A stretch of DNA of 64,000 nt from Pseudanabaena sp. PCC 6802 (GCF_000332175.1 NZ_KB235914.1:1923368-1987367); one strand, 5' to 3'. Numbered from the stretch's first letter, positions 1-10,310 are shown. Program-made: numbers and translations. The notes: a model not told the origin generated them from the letters alone.

Positions 1-2301
1 CAGTTGCTTGGACATATTAGCGAGGAACTGGAAACGCAGGAGTTAAATCTATTTGTCGATCATGCTTTGATTAAGGCTCAGGCGAAGGATTACATTCGGG
101 AGAGTCAAGTCCGCGTCATTCTAGAACCACTGGCTCAAAGATTAGTTGGTAAATGGCGATCGAAGAAAGAAGTAGAATATCGTCTTAAAAGCATTTTATT
201 CAAGTTGCGATCGGCTGCGCCACGCAAGCTAACGGAGTTTCCCCACTCAGTTGGATATGCGGGCGGGAACATTATCAACCTATTGCGCCAACTCCAGATC
301 GATCTGAGCGGCTATGATTTCTCTCATTTGAATATTTGGCAAGCTTACCTTCAGAATACGGCGCTCCATCAGGTCAACTTTGCGTATGCCGACTTCGCCA
401 AATCGGTGTTCGCTGAAACTTTAGGTAGTATTTATACAGTTGCGCTTAGTTCCGATGGCAACTTTTTAGCAACGGGCGATACCCATCCCGAAGTTCGTTT
501 GTGGCAAATGCCAACCGGTCGGCATTTACTGACTTTAGTGGGGCATAAGGGGTCGATTTGGTCGCTGACATTTAGTCCGGATGGAAAAACACTTGCCAGT
601 TCGAGTTTCGATGAAACCATTAAGCTATGGGATCCTCACACAGGGGAGTGTCTCAGAACTTTTCGACATAGCGAAGTTGGAGGTATCCGATTCAGCCCAT
701 GCGGTCAGATCGTCGTTGTTTCCGGTCATGACAGTAAAATTCAGCTTTGGAACGTAAACACTGGGGAATGCTTTAGAACATTGCACGGTCATACTGGTGG
801 AATAGCAAATGCTACATATAGTCCGAATGGACAAATCCTCGCCAGTTGCAGTAGCGATGCCACGATTTGTCTTTGGGATGTAAAAACTGGGGAATGCCTC
901 AAAACCTTACACGGGCATAGTAGCTGGATTTGGACAGTGGAATTTACTCCCGACGGTCGCACACTTGCTAGTGGTAGTAAAGATAGTACTATTCGTTTGT
1001 GGGATATAGCTAAGGGAGAGTGTTTTAAGATTCTTGAAGGGCACGGCAGTTGGGTTAGATCGCTCGTAATTAGTTCAGATGGAAAAACCTTGATAAGCGC
1101 TAGTGAAGATCGTACGATACGATTGTGGGATTTAGAGACTGGTCAATGCCTTAAAATCCTCCAGGGACATACAAGCAGAATAACATCGATTGCCCTCAGT
1201 ACAAACGATCTAACGCTTGTTAGTGGAGGCTCCGATCTTGCTATCAAAATATGGGATGTCAAATCTGGGAAATGTAGTAAAACATTACAAGGGCACGGTC
1301 ACATAATTAGTGCTGTGGTATTCAGTCCCAACGGTCAAACTTTAGTCAGCGCCAGCTCCGATCGCACGGTTCAGATGTGGGATGTAGACTCTGGAGCACG
1401 TCTGAATACATTACACGAGAATGTCGATATAGTCTGGGCAGTTACGTTCAGCCCAGATGGTCAAACCCTTGCTACGAACAGCGATCGCGCTGTCAAACTC
1501 TGGAGTACGAGTACCTGTCAGTGTCTCAAGACATTGCACCGTCGCAGTGCAGGTTTAATCTCTTCAGTCGTATTCAATGGCAACGGTCAACTCCTGGCTA
1601 GCACCAGTCACGATAAAATCGTCAGACTTTGGAATACAAGTACTGGTGAATGTTTGAGGGAGTGGCAGGGAGATACTACAATTGTATATTCAGTGTCGTT
1701 CAGCCCGGACGATCGCATCCTCGCCACGGGCGGCATCGACGCAAGAATCAAGCTGTGGGATGTAACTACTGGTGAATGCCTCAAAACGTTGCATGATGGC
1801 ACCCAAGTCTGGTCGATTGCCTTCAGTCCAGATGGGCTAATCCTGGCTAATGGGAGTAGTCGTAATACGGTGAAACTGTGGGAGGTAGACTCTGGGAAAT
1901 GCCTCAAGGAGTTGGAAGGGCACAACAGTCAGATCTGGTCAGTTGCCTTCAGTCCAGATGGACAAATCCTAGCCAGCGGGAGTAGCGATCGCACGATTCG
2001 ACTTTGGGATATGCGGACTGGGGAGTGCCTTAGAACGTTGCAGGGACACTCAGATTCGGTAGAGTCTGTTGCTTTTAGGCCAGATAATTCTCAAACTCTA
2101 GCAGAATCAATAAATTCACATCAAATCCTGGCTAGTGGCAGTAAGGATGAAACGATTAAGCTTTGGGATGTGGAGACAGGCGAGTGCCTCGCAACATTGC
2201 GATCGCCCCGACTCTATGAGGGCACGAACATTACGGGTGTTACAGGAATAACTGAAGCTCAAAAAACGACGCTGAAGGTGCTGGGAGCAATGGAGCAGTA
2301 G
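1..2301 (+). CDS. NB-ARC/WD40 STAND protein, C-terminal part (5' end outside window)
   Basis: The reading frame is open from base 1. Its first residues match the middle of the two complete paralogues at 11485 and 22003 (shared EELETQEL and [10 protein letters not shown]), so the gene starts before the window and the first in-frame start is not real. What is present is the helical linker (about residues 1-135), then about 14 WD40 blades with GH...WD spacing, enough for two seven-bladed propellers. The family tail YEGTNITG...TEAQK closes the protein. The last blade carries an insertion of about 15 residues ([11 protein letters not shown]). NB-ARC proteins with twin propellers resemble Apaf-1: the propellers sense a ligand and the NTPase oligomerises. 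The ligand and effector here are unknown. No terminator is evident before the Uma2 gene. Confidence 0.9.
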   Translation, partial: QLLGHISEELETQELNLFVDHALIKAQAKDYIRESQVRVILEPLAQRLVGKWRSKKEVEYRLKSILFKLRSAAPRKLTEFPHSVGYAGGNIINLLRQLQIDLSGYDFSHLNIWQAYLQNTALHQVNFAYADFAKSVFAETLGSIYTVALSSDGNFLATGDTHPEVRLWQMPTGRHLLTLVGHKGSIWSLTFSPDGKTLASSSFDETIKLWDPHTGECLRTFRHSEVGGIRFSPCGQIVVVSGHDSKIQLWNVNTGECFRTLHGHTGGIANATYSPNGQILASCSSDATICLWDVKTGECLKTLHGHSSWIWTVEFTPDGRTLASGSKDSTIRLWDIAKGECFKILEGHGSWVRSLVISSDGKTLISASEDRTIRLWDLETGQCLKILQGHTSRITSIALSTNDLTLVSGGSDLAIKIWDVKSGKCSKTLQGHGHIISAVVFSPNGQTLVSASSDRTVQMWDVDSGARLNTLHENVDIVWAVTFSPDGQTLATNSDRAVKLWSTSTCQCLKTLHRRSAGLISSVVFNGNGQLLASTSHDKIVRLWNTSTGECLREWQGDTTIVYSVSFSPDDRILATGGIDARIKLWDVTTGECLKTLHDGTQVWSIAFSPDGLILANGSSRNTVKLWEVDSGKCLKELEGHNSQIWSVAFSPDGQILASGSSDRTIRLWDMRTGECLRTLQGHSDSVESVAFRPDNSQTLAESINSHQILASGSKDETIKLWDVETGECLATLRSPRLYEGTNITGVTGITEAQKTTLKVLGAMEQ

Positions 2302-2362
2302 GTAGAACTCGGTGGTTTTGAGTGCCATTGTTCTGTGTGTGGGGAGCTAGAAAGTTTAGAGG

Positions 2363-2986
2363 TTAGGGGGCTGTTTCAGTGGTTTCAGGGAGAAATTCAA
2401 CGTTTGCGTATAGCTCGGATAGGGGAAATTTCAGATCGACACTGGCGAGATAGACTTCAGGATTGGCTGCATCAAAATTTAGCTGCTCGTTGAAAATGTG
2501 AATTAATTCCCAGTTATTGCTTTGATTGCGGCGATAGATTTCAAGGCTAGGTCGATCGCAGTCAATTAGTAGATATTCCTGTAAAGTTTCAATGCGACGA
2601 TAGTTACGGAATTTCTGACCGCGATCGCGACTTTCCGTGCTTGGAGAAAGCACTTCAGCGATCAGGCAGGGATATTGGATGAAATCACGGGCTTGGCGAT
2701 CGCGATCGTCACACGTAATACTGATATCAGGATAATAATATACGCCTTTGTTGGGGATGGCGACTTTGGCATCATTGACCAATACTTTGCAACCTTTCCC
2801 GCGCAAGTGAAGGTTGAGCAAGGTAGAAAGGTTGACTGGTATTTGACTATGGGGAATACTACCGCCTGTCATGGCGATAATTTCTCCATGTTCGTATTCG
2901 TGCTTGGTGTCTTGCTGCGCTTCCCATGCCAGATACTCTTGGGGGGACATGGGGGCGCGATCGCTATGTTTTAGTTGGGCAACCAT
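2363..2986 (-). CDS. Uma2 family putative restriction endonuclease (DUF820)
   Basis: This 207-aa protein has the typical Uma2 layout: an N-terminal MSPQEYLAWE segment, HEYEHGEIIAMTGG, then YYYPDISI and LIAEVLSPST, which supply the PD-(D/E)xK-like acidic residues, and a C-terminal EYLLID strand. A clear Shine-Dalgarno (AAGGAG) lies 7 bases before the ATG and fixes the start. Uma2 proteins are very numerous in cyanobacteria. They have a nuclease fold and are thought to be linked to mobile DNA or defence, but their biological role is unproven. The gene is convergent with the WD40 gene to its left. Its upstream side abuts a block of dispersed repeats. All visible core motifs are intact, so it is probably functional. 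Confidence 0.9.
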   Translation of the reverse strand: MVAQLKHSDRAPMSPQEYLAWEAQQDTKHEYEHGEIIAMTGGSIPHSQIPVNLSTLLNLHLRGKGCKVLVNDAKVAIPNKGVYYYPDISITCDDRDRQARDFIQYPCLIAEVLSPSTESRDRGQKFRNYRRIETLQEYLLIDCDRPSLEIYRRNQSNNWELIHIFNEQLNFDAANPEVYLASVDLKFPLSELYANVEFLPETTETAP

Positions 2987-3028
2987 AAATCATTCTCCTT
3001 AGCTTGCATTATGCCACTCCATCATTCA

Positions 3029-3138
3029 TATAGCGTTTTTCAGATCGAAAAAGAATTTACTTATGGGGTGAAAGGGTAAAACCCTTCTTGGGGGCAACGC
3101 CCCAAACCCCCAGTCTTCCGGAAGCGAAAAGCGCTATA
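3029..3138. repeat. Dispersed repeat family A, copy 1
   Basis: The copy starts TATAGCGTTTTTCAGA and ends GAAAAGCGCTATA, so the ends form an imperfect terminal inverted repeat. The interior carries the family core GGGGTGAAAGGG...CTTGGGGGCAACGCC, which folds into G/C-rich hairpins. No coding potential is seen. It lies upstream of the Uma2 gene. Confidence 0.8.
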
Positions 3139-3186
3139 AAGCTTACGTTTTCATAAAGCTGAGAGAGGGAAATTCTAGTTTAATTT

Positions 3187-3343
3187 TATAGCGTTTTTCA
3201 ATTGAGAACAGGTTTTATTGACGGGGTGAAGGGGTTCCACACGGCAGTGGCTCTAGCGGGGAACCCCCAAGACCGCCCTGCCTCCCCTTCTTGGGGGCAA
3301 CGCCCCCAAACCCCCTTCTCGTTTTCATCTGAAAACCGCTATA
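3187..3343. repeat. Dispersed repeat family A, long variant, copy 2
   Basis: It starts TATAGCGTTTTTCAATTGAG and ends TCTGAAAACCGCTATA. Relative to copy 1 it carries about 50 extra bases (ACACGGCAGTGGCTCTAGCG...GACCGCCCTGCCTCCCC). The same insert occurs in the family B copies at 25963 and 36526, so inserts are shared between the two families. Confidence 0.8.
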
Positions 3344-3462
3344 GCAAGATGAATCATGGGATTGTGGGCAGTAAAATTTGTTTCGTCAAAGCGATAAAAG
3401 TATTGCCATTTGGAGATTTAGATAGATGAGATTACCAGCTTTTGCGAACTAGAAGTCATAAC

Positions 3463-3538
3463 TATAGCCGTAGACAGATCTGTTAGGACAGGAGCAGGGG
3501 TGTAACCCCTGCACCCCGTCCTAAGCCTATTGGCTATA
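3463..3538. repeat. Dispersed repeat family B, short copy 1
   Basis: It starts TATAGCCGTAGACAGATCTG and ends CCTATTGGCTATA. The middle is the hairpin GCAGGGGTGTAACCCCTGC. The rest of the gap up to 3693 shows no gene. Confidence 0.8.
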
Positions 3539-3693
3539 GCAATACATAAGAAAAGCATCCCTTTACAGATTTTCCTGTTTGCAAAGGTATGCTGCTTTTA
3601 ATAGCTGCTAATGAAGTTGCTGGACGTACTTGTCGATCCCTCGGCTAATAGTATGGGATATCCAGAACCACTTGGATCTGTCAAAATTGTTTG

Positions 3694-5991
3694 TTATCGC
3701 GTTTTTCGCTCGACAGAGGATGTCAAACTTGGTATTTCTCCTAGATCTGAACTAAGTACTAAAGAAGCATAGTATCCTCTTTGACTAAGAAGTTCCTCAT
3801 GGGAACCTCGTTCGACTATTGTTCCGCGATCGACGACGAAGATCGTGTCGGCATTGCGAATGGTGCTTAAGCGATGCGCGATCGCAATCCGCGTGCATCC
3901 CAGCCGATCTAAATTCTGCTCGACCAAACTCTCTGTCATTACATCCAGGTGGCTGGTAGCCTCATCCAGTAGGATGATGGCAGGCTGATGGACTAAAGCG
4001 CGAGCGATCGCTAAGCGCTGGCGCTGACCGCCGGATAATCCAGAACCTCCTTCAGCAATTCTAGTTTCGTACCCCATCGGTAGTTGCACGATATCTTCGT
4101 GGATTGCGGCGAGCTTTGCTGCCTGCACTACCTGTTCTAAATCGAGGCTGGGGTTGTTAACCGTGATATTTTGCCGAATGGAACCGCTAAAGAGAAATGG
4201 CTCTTGCAACACTACTCCGAACTGACTGCGCAAGGTGCGCCAGTTGAAAGCCTGGAGAGGGATGCCATCATACAGAATCTCTCCCATAGTTGGGAGATAC
4301 AGACCAAGTAATAGCTTCGCTAGAGTGCTCTTCCCGGAACCAGACCGACCTACTAAAGCAATCTTTTGGCCGGGTTCGATCTCAAGCGAAATGTCGCGCA
4401 AGACAAATGGGGCATTTTCGTCGTAGCGAAAGCTCACCTGGTTTAGTTGAATCCGACCCGTCAGGGGTGGTGCGGTTTTTACCCCATGCAGCTTTTGTTC
4501 CGGCTCGGCTGTCAAAACATCGACCAGTCGCTCCAGGTGCGCGCCAACTAATTGCAATTTCTGACCGTTGGATACTAAAGATGCTAAAGGTACGAGAAAA
4601 GCCATAGCAATTGCGTTAAATGCTAACATCGTTCCCAGACTCATCGTTCCATTCAGCACCAACAGCGCTCCCACCCACAACAATACGAGCGGCGAACCCA
4701 TCCGCAGTGCTAGCATTGCTGTATCAATCCCAGCCGCTAAATGGTTGCGCTGCAATGAAACATGGAGTTGATTGAAAAATAGATTCGACCAACGGTCAAA
4801 GGCTCGATCTTCGCTACCAGATGCTTTCAGTGTTAAAATTCCGGTCAGGGCTTCCACAAGATAGCTATGGGATTCTGACTGAGCGAGTAGATCTCGCTGC
4901 ATTAAATCGTGTATTCGCCCTGTGGTAGCGAACAAAAGTCCCAACTGCAGCATGCCTGCGATCGAGACAACTAGACCAAATATAGGAGCCTCAGCCAATA
5001 GAAGTGCAAGATAGCCCAATACAAAGGCACCATCCAGGACTATCGATAGAGTTTGACTTGTAAGAGTTTCTCGGATAGTGGCGTTACTTGCCAGCCGCAT
5101 CAACAGATCGCCAGTAGTGCGGCGCTCGAAAAAGCTGAAGGGAAGGGCGAATAAGCGATCGCAGAAATCAAGCATCATGCGAGCATCCATGCGGGCTTGC
5201 AAATAGATCAGTAGCGATGCGCGCAGATAGCTAGTCACTGCCTGCGCCAAAAGCGGCATCGCCATACCTACAGCTAGAATTGGCATAGAGCTGGCAATCT
5301 GGAGTGGGAGAACGCGATCGACCAATATCTTGGTGAAGATTGGCACTGCTAAGCCAAATACTTGAAGCAGTAGAGAACTCCCCAAGATTTGCGCGAGTAA
5401 GCCAGGTCTATCTAACACGTACTGAATCAAATAGTTGCGCCACGATCGCGTATCTTTACGGTCGCGACGTTCAAATTGAGACCCTGGCTCGAAGGTCAAA
5501 ACTACACCCGTAAAGCCCGTTGCGAATTCGGCAGATGTCAACTGCCTTCGCCCCAAGGCTGGATCGACGATTTCAACTCGCTGCGGCGACCAACGCTCGA
5601 TCGCGATGAAGTGATTGAATTCCCAGTGAGCGATCGCGGGTAGTTGCACGTATTTAAAATCTGCCAGATCTGCGAGAGAATATGCTTTCACTCTCAATCC
5701 ATAGGAGCGAGCGCACTTAGCGATCGTCTCGGCGAGCGCTCCATCTCGACCAATGTTCATGCGATCGCGACACTCAGCCACAGTTGTTTCGCGACCGAAG
5801 TAGCTGAGAATCATAGCCAGACAGGCTGCACCGCATTCAACAGCGCTAAGTTGCAACCTCATGGGAACTCGATATCGCGATCGCGATATCAATTTTTTTG
5901 CACCAAAAGCATAGGAAAGCAGATGCCTAAATCGCCTGCCGAGCGACTCAACCTGGGAGTAAATTTTTTTTGTGTGTGGGAATGCATTCAT
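3694..5991 (-). CDS. Peptidase-containing ABC transporter (C39 bacteriocin processor/exporter, LanT-type)
   Basis: This 765-aa exporter should cut the leader from the modified peptides after the Gly/Ala-Gly motif and export the core. The N-terminal C39 domain has Cys53 (VECGAACL), His127 (FNHFIAIE) and Asp143 (IVDPALG). Six membrane helices follow, then an ABC domain with GRSGSGKST (Walker A), LSGGQRQRLAIARAL (signature), IILLDEATSHLD (Walker B) and AHRLSTI (H-loop). The frame is open further upstream to 6282. However, that stretch lies inside the HlyD gene and has no C39 similarity. The ATG at 5991 sits 22 bases after the HlyD stop and gives a normal PCAT length. It is the last gene of the lanthipeptide operon, and its specificity matches the Nif11-type leaders encoded upstream. 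Confidence 0.93.
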   Translation of the reverse strand: MNAFPHTKKIYSQVESLGRRFRHLLSYAFGAKKLISRSRYRVPMRLQLSAVECGAACLAMILSYFGRETTVAECRDRMNIGRDGALAETIAKCARSYGLRVKAYSLADLADFKYVQLPAIAHWEFNHFIAIERWSPQRVEIVDPALGRRQLTSAEFATGFTGVVLTFEPGSQFERRDRKDTRSWRNYLIQYVLDRPGLLAQILGSSLLLQVFGLAVPIFTKILVDRVLPLQIASSMPILAVGMAMPLLAQAVTSYLRASLLIYLQARMDARMMLDFCDRLFALPFSFFERRTTGDLLMRLASNATIRETLTSQTLSIVLDGAFVLGYLALLLAEAPIFGLVVSIAGMLQLGLLFATTGRIHDLMQRDLLAQSESHSYLVEALTGILTLKASGSEDRAFDRWSNLFFNQLHVSLQRNHLAAGIDTAMLALRMGSPLVLLWVGALLVLNGTMSLGTMLAFNAIAMAFLVPLASLVSNGQKLQLVGAHLERLVDVLTAEPEQKLHGVKTAPPLTGRIQLNQVSFRYDENAPFVLRDISLEIEPGQKIALVGRSGSGKSTLAKLLLGLYLPTMGEILYDGIPLQAFNWRTLRSQFGVVLQEPFLFSGSIRQNITVNNPSLDLEQVVQAAKLAAIHEDIVQLPMGYETRIAEGGSGLSGGQRQRLAIARALVHQPAIILLDEATSHLDVMTESLVEQNLDRLGCTRIAIAHRLSTIRNADTIFVVDRGTIVERGSHEELLSQRGYYASLVLSSDLGEIPSLTSSVERKTR

Positions 5992-6013
5992 TTTCTCAGT
6001 GACGGAATTGGGT

Positions 6014-6712
6014 TTACTTAAAGTTTTGTGGCAAGCTTTGCGGTAAAGCATCTTCAGTAAATAATTGCCCCACGATCGGCAACAGGGATATAGCACGCTG
6101 CGAACCAATTTCAACCTCGACATGACCCAAACTTCCCAAATACACGTTGGCAGGTAACTGGGTAGGAGCAGTCTCCCACGGCGCGATCGCGACTGCAACG
6201 GGCTGGGCGATCGCCTGCGCAGCTCCGGGGCTAAGGGCAAACTGTTTTTGGATAGAATCGGGGCTGCGAATCTCTGATTCAACGGTTAGAATTGTGCGAC
6301 TGAAGCGATCGTCTATACCAGCAAATTTCAAGAATAGCTTTTGCTGAGGTCGCAACTTCGACAAGTACTGAGGAGGTAAAAAGATTACCACAACTGCTTC
6401 TTTATCTATGCCATTGGTTTGGTTGGTTTGACTGGCACGACTCTGCCAGCGCGTGACAATAGCTTGGCCAGAAGCATAGATGGGAATCTTGGCAACCCAA
6501 GCACACAAGCCACTGGTGGCAATTAGTCCCAAGAGCGCCCAAAGATAGAGAAAGATCTGCGGAGAGACCATGCGGGGCAATACTGACCGTTCGCGACTTT
6601 CGATATAGCGGCGAACCGCATCATCTCGAAAAATAGATCGCGTTCCCTTCCGATCTCCTCCGGAAATTTCGCTGGATTGACCTTTTCGATCTCTCATCGC
6701 TCCTACTCCCAT
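6014..6712 (-). CDS. HlyD-like accessory secretion protein of the bacteriocin system
   Basis: This 232-aa protein has a cytoplasmic basic N-terminus (DRKG, RRYIESRERSVLPRM), one membrane helix near residues 50-72 (FLYLWALLGLIATSGLCAWV), and a beta-rich periplasmic part beginning IPIYASGQAIV. This matches the short membrane-fusion or NHLP-type secretion proteins found beside peptidase-ABC transporters. It lacks the long coiled-coil hairpin of full HlyD proteins. The start overlaps the LanM stop (ATG within the final TGGGAGTAG context; a second ATG lies five codons in), so translation is probably coupled to LanM. The transporter follows after 22 bases. It likely links the ABC exporter to the periplasm or outer membrane. 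Confidence 0.8.
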   Translation of the reverse strand: MGVGAMRDRKGQSSEISGGDRKGTRSIFRDDAVRRYIESRERSVLPRMVSPQIFLYLWALLGLIATSGLCAWVAKIPIYASGQAIVTRWQSRASQTNQTNGIDKEAVVVIFLPPQYLSKLRPQQKLFLKFAGIDDRFSRTILTVESEIRSPDSIQKQFALSPGAAQAIAQPVAVAIAPWETAPTQLPANVYLGSLGHVEVEIGSQRAISLLPIVGQLFTEDALPQSLPQNFK

Positions 6713-9700
6713 AACAGCACTGAAGGCAGTCGATCTGGCTGTGCCAAGCGAAGCAGTTGATAACCAATTCCGGCTGTGCCCTGGAAGAAACCAGGATTAA
6801 ATACAGAATTGGGTAAGTTGGGAAACAGTTGATACGCTCCCGTGCGCCTGGCTCTAGACACAACATTTGTTGCGTTTTGGAAGGCAGTCTGATGCCAATC
6901 AGAACGGGAGCAGCGTTGCGCGCCGACTAAGAGCGCTTCTACCCGACCCAGATTGCCGCAGCAGAGATGATCGATTATTTGCAAGGCATATTTTTGAGTG
7001 GTTTGTAGAGCAACTTCAATCTCGCGTTCGACTTCAGGTGTTTTCACAATCTCGAAGCTGCCCAAACGTCCCAATCCAATTCCAGTTGCACCATGACACC
7101 ACTGAGTTAGAAAACTGTGCTGTCCTGCCTGTCCTGCTCCACGAAAATCTGGCCAGTTAGCATGAGACTCGGAAAAAACGCTGCGCTCGTACTCAATCCC
7201 TTCTAGGGCAGCTTCTAAGTAGTCACGGTTATTGGTGACAGCGTAAAGCCGTAGTAGTGCATAGGAAATGCCAGCAGCTCCATGGGAAAACCCTGTTAGG
7301 GGTTTTGCCCCAAGGGTTGACCAGGCTGGAGGCGAACCTTCATAGCTGGCCTGATGGGCGATTAGATGCTGTCCGCAGGCGATCGCTCTCTGCAATACCG
7401 ATGCCTCTTTTGTAGCCTCATACAGAGACAATAACCCTAACATCGCTCCGGCTGCTCCACTAAAAATATCCAATTGCCGATCTGCCGCAATTAGCTCTGG
7501 CGCTATCCAATTGGACAGAGAACAAGCATCTTGCAGGAGCGTTGCATCATCCAGGAATTGACTTATCTTCACAAATGTATAGATCGTCGAGCCTACACCT
7601 GACGCTCCTCCAATTCCGTTCAGACGGGCAATGCGCTGCTGAGATTCTCGATCTATAGTCTGGATCTGCCGCCGCATAGACTGTAGTGTCTGTAAGGCTA
7701 GATTGCGAAAGTGAGAATCGCTGGATACCTGGCTGAGCGCGGCGAAGAATAGAGACACCCCACAGCGGCCTTCATACAGATTATCGTTTAACACCTGTAG
7801 CTGGAATCGTTCAGACTTAATTTCATAACCTAAGCCAATCCAGTTAAGGCTGCCATCTGGTTCTGCAATGGCTCTAGCCTCGATTTCAGCAGCAATCTTC
7901 TTTGCTTCCGCGATCGCTTGTTCCGAATTCAGCAACGGTAATGTCTCAGCATTCCATTGCTCGCTTTTATCGCTTGAGGTTTGAGCTACCTTAGCGTAAA
8001 AGGAGCTTTGAATTATGGCAATTTGTCTCGCTAGGTCAGCGAGATCGAGCGTCTGTAATTGGTTCAGCACTTGCTCGTAGCTGGATTTGCGAAAGTAGTG
8101 TGGAATAGCCTGGCTTTTGCCTACACTCAACTCATCGCAAGCAGCGCTAGCAGTAAAAAAGGGAAAGTCTAACTGCTCCATAGCTTGCAGTTCTGCATCC
8201 AGGATCGGCCAAGCATCAGGTTTGTTTTGAGCAATTAGAAAAGCACAACTGAGGCGATCCAGTTCAATACTATAGTCCACTCCGTGCTTTAGATAATCGG
8301 GTGCCCATGCATTTTGCAAGATAGTACCGTAAATGCGGGTGGCGCGGAAGATAAAGCGAATCTGTCGATCTTGCATATCGGCAAGTGGGCTTTCTGGAGC
8401 CAGTAACTCATCCCTATTTACCATCAAGAAACGATACATCTGTTCAAATCCCATAGCGATTTGCGTTTGATAATCGTTGGCTGACAAAGCTATTGCACCT
8501 AAGCGCGGCACGTTTTTCTCAAGAGGAAATGCTACAGGCTCGTACTGCTGGTGCATATGGTCGGTGTTGATTGCTTTCCAGCGAAGAACTTTTCGGGAAG
8601 TTTGCTGGGGAGCGCTACTGCCCAACCCACTGATGTCATAGGCAATGCGGCGATCGCTACTAAAGTCCCAGCGGGGCAGTAGTCCCGTGCGCAGTACGGA
8701 GTCCCAAAGGTGCTGTGCTGCGGTTGTCTCAAACTCCTGGATAAATGGTGAATTTTCAATCAAATTTGCTTCATGGTGCAGCAGAGTTTCCATATCGATT
8801 AATACTAAGTCCTCACCATGAGCGATTAGGTTTTCGTGGTGGCAGTCAGTTCCTCTGAGGACGTAAAGTACGCACAGTAACATCCCAGCTCGCTGGTGAA
8901 AGCGCGACGCAGCAGCCTCATCCGCGCAAGGTTGGTGCTCGACATATTCTACCCAACCGTAATCGCTCCGGTTAAGCACCTGAATCGCTTTAAAATCCAG
9001 GAACTGGCTGCGCTGGTTACACCAGTTCAAAAATTCATTAAAGGCAACTTCTAGTCCTAAATCTTTAGGTTTATAGACGAGCTTAAACCCAGACTCAAAG
9101 GTTAGTACAATGACAGATCGACCTCGCTTATGGGGATCGGAAAGAGAGGTTTGGATAGCTGTGACTTTGTTTTGGAAAAATGGAACTGTTGTCGAGCTAA
9201 AGATACGCTGGATGTCCGCTCGATCCCGGACAAGACGTTCGAGGAACTCGGTTGCGAATTCAACCCAAAAATCTACTGCTGATGCCACTAACCGACCGAG
9301 GACTGGATACTTTTGAAAAAAAGCTAATAAACCATCTTGCAGCAGGCGCTCGACAAACTGAGTATAGTGGATTTTGCTGCGATCGCTTTCCATGTCTAAA
9401 CCCAGCAAAGTAAGCAAATTCTGACCAAAGGGACGAACCTGAGAAAATTCAAAATTTAGCGTCCTGGTGCAAATTCCTTCCAGCCGTTCCAGCAAACTGC
9501 GCTCTAAAGCCTGATATGCTGCTTCTGAGAGAATAGATAGGGGAAGGGTATCCTCCGTATGTTGGAGAGAACCGAAGCCAGTCAAGAGTTTCTGCCTGCC
9601 AACTGCGATCGCGGGTAGAAGAATATCTTCAAAGGGAATCGGATTGTCTGGATCGATTGGCAGAGATGGTTGAGATGCAGGTGAAAATCCCGTGGCTGTC

Positions 9701-10023
9701 TCAATAATTTGTTGTAGGGTTTCTGCCCATTCCGGCAATGACTGAGTTGTATTAAATTGTATAGCTCCTAACCGAGAGCGAACCGTATTAAGATTCAAGC
9801 CTTGCCACTGCAAACGTCTCTGAAAAGTTTCCCAATCGCCTCGGGCAGTGACTTGGCACCAACGATCGAGACGGCGATCGATTTCCGACTCGTTTGTCCG
9901 CAGGTTATCCCTACTAAAGCGATTTGAATCGAGGCGTTCCCACAGCGTGCTGGCGTTAGCAACAATCGATACTAAATCTGTATGAGAGCAGTTGACTGGA
10001 GGTGTAATTGATATCTGAGGCAT
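6703..10023 (-). CDS. lanM: Class II lanthipeptide synthetase LanM, CCG (ProcM-like) type
   Basis: This 1106-aa bifunctional enzyme dehydrates Ser/Thr and cyclises Cys onto the resulting dehydro-residues. The N-terminal half is the DUF4135 dehydratase, with RGTDCHHENLIAHG and LVLIDMETLLHH near residues 385-415. The C-terminal half is a LanC-like cyclase with SHGAAG and WCHGATG. The zinc site reads Cys976 (WCHG) and Cys1021-Cys1022 (LCCGNLG). Most LanC domains have CHG at the last position. CCG gives a three-Cys site, as in the promiscuous Prochlorococcus enzyme ProcM. A Shine-Dalgarno AGGAA lies 8 bases before the ATG. Three precursor genes lie just upstream on the same strand. I infer that one enzyme modifies all three cores. 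Confidence 0.96.
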   Translation of the reverse strand: MPQISITPPVNCSHTDLVSIVANASTLWERLDSNRFSRDNLRTNESEIDRRLDRWCQVTARGDWETFQRRLQWQGLNLNTVRSRLGAIQFNTTQSLPEWAETLQQIIETATGFSPASQPSLPIDPDNPIPFEDILLPAIAVGRQKLLTGFGSLQHTEDTLPLSILSEAAYQALERSLLERLEGICTRTLNFEFSQVRPFGQNLLTLLGLDMESDRSKIHYTQFVERLLQDGLLAFFQKYPVLGRLVASAVDFWVEFATEFLERLVRDRADIQRIFSSTTVPFFQNKVTAIQTSLSDPHKRGRSVIVLTFESGFKLVYKPKDLGLEVAFNEFLNWCNQRSQFLDFKAIQVLNRSDYGWVEYVEHQPCADEAAASRFHQRAGMLLCVLYVLRGTDCHHENLIAHGEDLVLIDMETLLHHEANLIENSPFIQEFETTAAQHLWDSVLRTGLLPRWDFSSDRRIAYDISGLGSSAPQQTSRKVLRWKAINTDHMHQQYEPVAFPLEKNVPRLGAIALSANDYQTQIAMGFEQMYRFLMVNRDELLAPESPLADMQDRQIRFIFRATRIYGTILQNAWAPDYLKHGVDYSIELDRLSCAFLIAQNKPDAWPILDAELQAMEQLDFPFFTASAACDELSVGKSQAIPHYFRKSSYEQVLNQLQTLDLADLARQIAIIQSSFYAKVAQTSSDKSEQWNAETLPLLNSEQAIAEAKKIAAEIEARAIAEPDGSLNWIGLGYEIKSERFQLQVLNDNLYEGRCGVSLFFAALSQVSSDSHFRNLALQTLQSMRRQIQTIDRESQQRIARLNGIGGASGVGSTIYTFVKISQFLDDATLLQDACSLSNWIAPELIAADRQLDIFSGAAGAMLGLLSLYEATKEASVLQRAIACGQHLIAHQASYEGSPPAWSTLGAKPLTGFSHGAAGISYALLRLYAVTNNRDYLEAALEGIEYERSVFSESHANWPDFRGAGQAGQHSFLTQWCHGATGIGLGRLGSFEIVKTPEVEREIEVALQTTQKYALQIIDHLCCGNLGRVEALLVGAQRCSRSDWHQTAFQNATNVVSRARRTGAYQLFPNLPNSVFNPGFFQGTAGIGYQLLRLAQPDRLPSVLLWE

Positions 10024-10051
10024 AGGGCAATTCCTGAGAATAAGAGGTGGA

Positions 10052-10155
10052 TATAGCTATATTCAGATCTGTTAGTATGAGGGGTGTGGGGGCGTAGCCC
10101 CCACGCAGGGGTTCTACCCCTGCACCCCGTCCTAATCCTGTTGAATATAGCTATA
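10052..10155. repeat. Dispersed repeat family B, copy 2
   Basis: Both ends carry TATAGCTATA. The interior has GTGGGGGCGTAGCCCCCAC and GCAGGGGTTCTACCCCTGC hairpins. It lies between the lanM start and precursor 1, in a 287-base gap that otherwise holds only a 7-bp inverted repeat (GCCACTC/GAGTGGC, 10263-10291). If the operon is co-transcribed, the repeat is in the mRNA. There it could attenuate or process the transcript so that precursor mRNA exceeds enzyme mRNA. Confidence 0.75.
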
Positions 10156-10310
10156 AATACTAAACAAAGTAGAAGTAAGGGAAAAGCGATCGCTGACAAT
10201 CCTTTAAGCAGGGAAGAAGCCACCTTCCTGCAAACAGAGACGTCAATCTCGGGTAGTTTGGAAGCCACTCAACCAGAAATTAGTCGAGTGGCTCGGAATG
10301 GTGGTCTATA

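Noticed and set aside
5992-6282. N-terminal extension of the C39 ABC transporter frame
   Set aside because: It lies within the HlyD-like gene, has no C39 similarity, and would make the protein far longer than its family.
10263-10291. GCCACTC/GAGTGGC hairpin as a terminator between precursors and lanM
   Set aside because: There is no T-tract on either strand and the loop is long; it is too weak to call a terminator.
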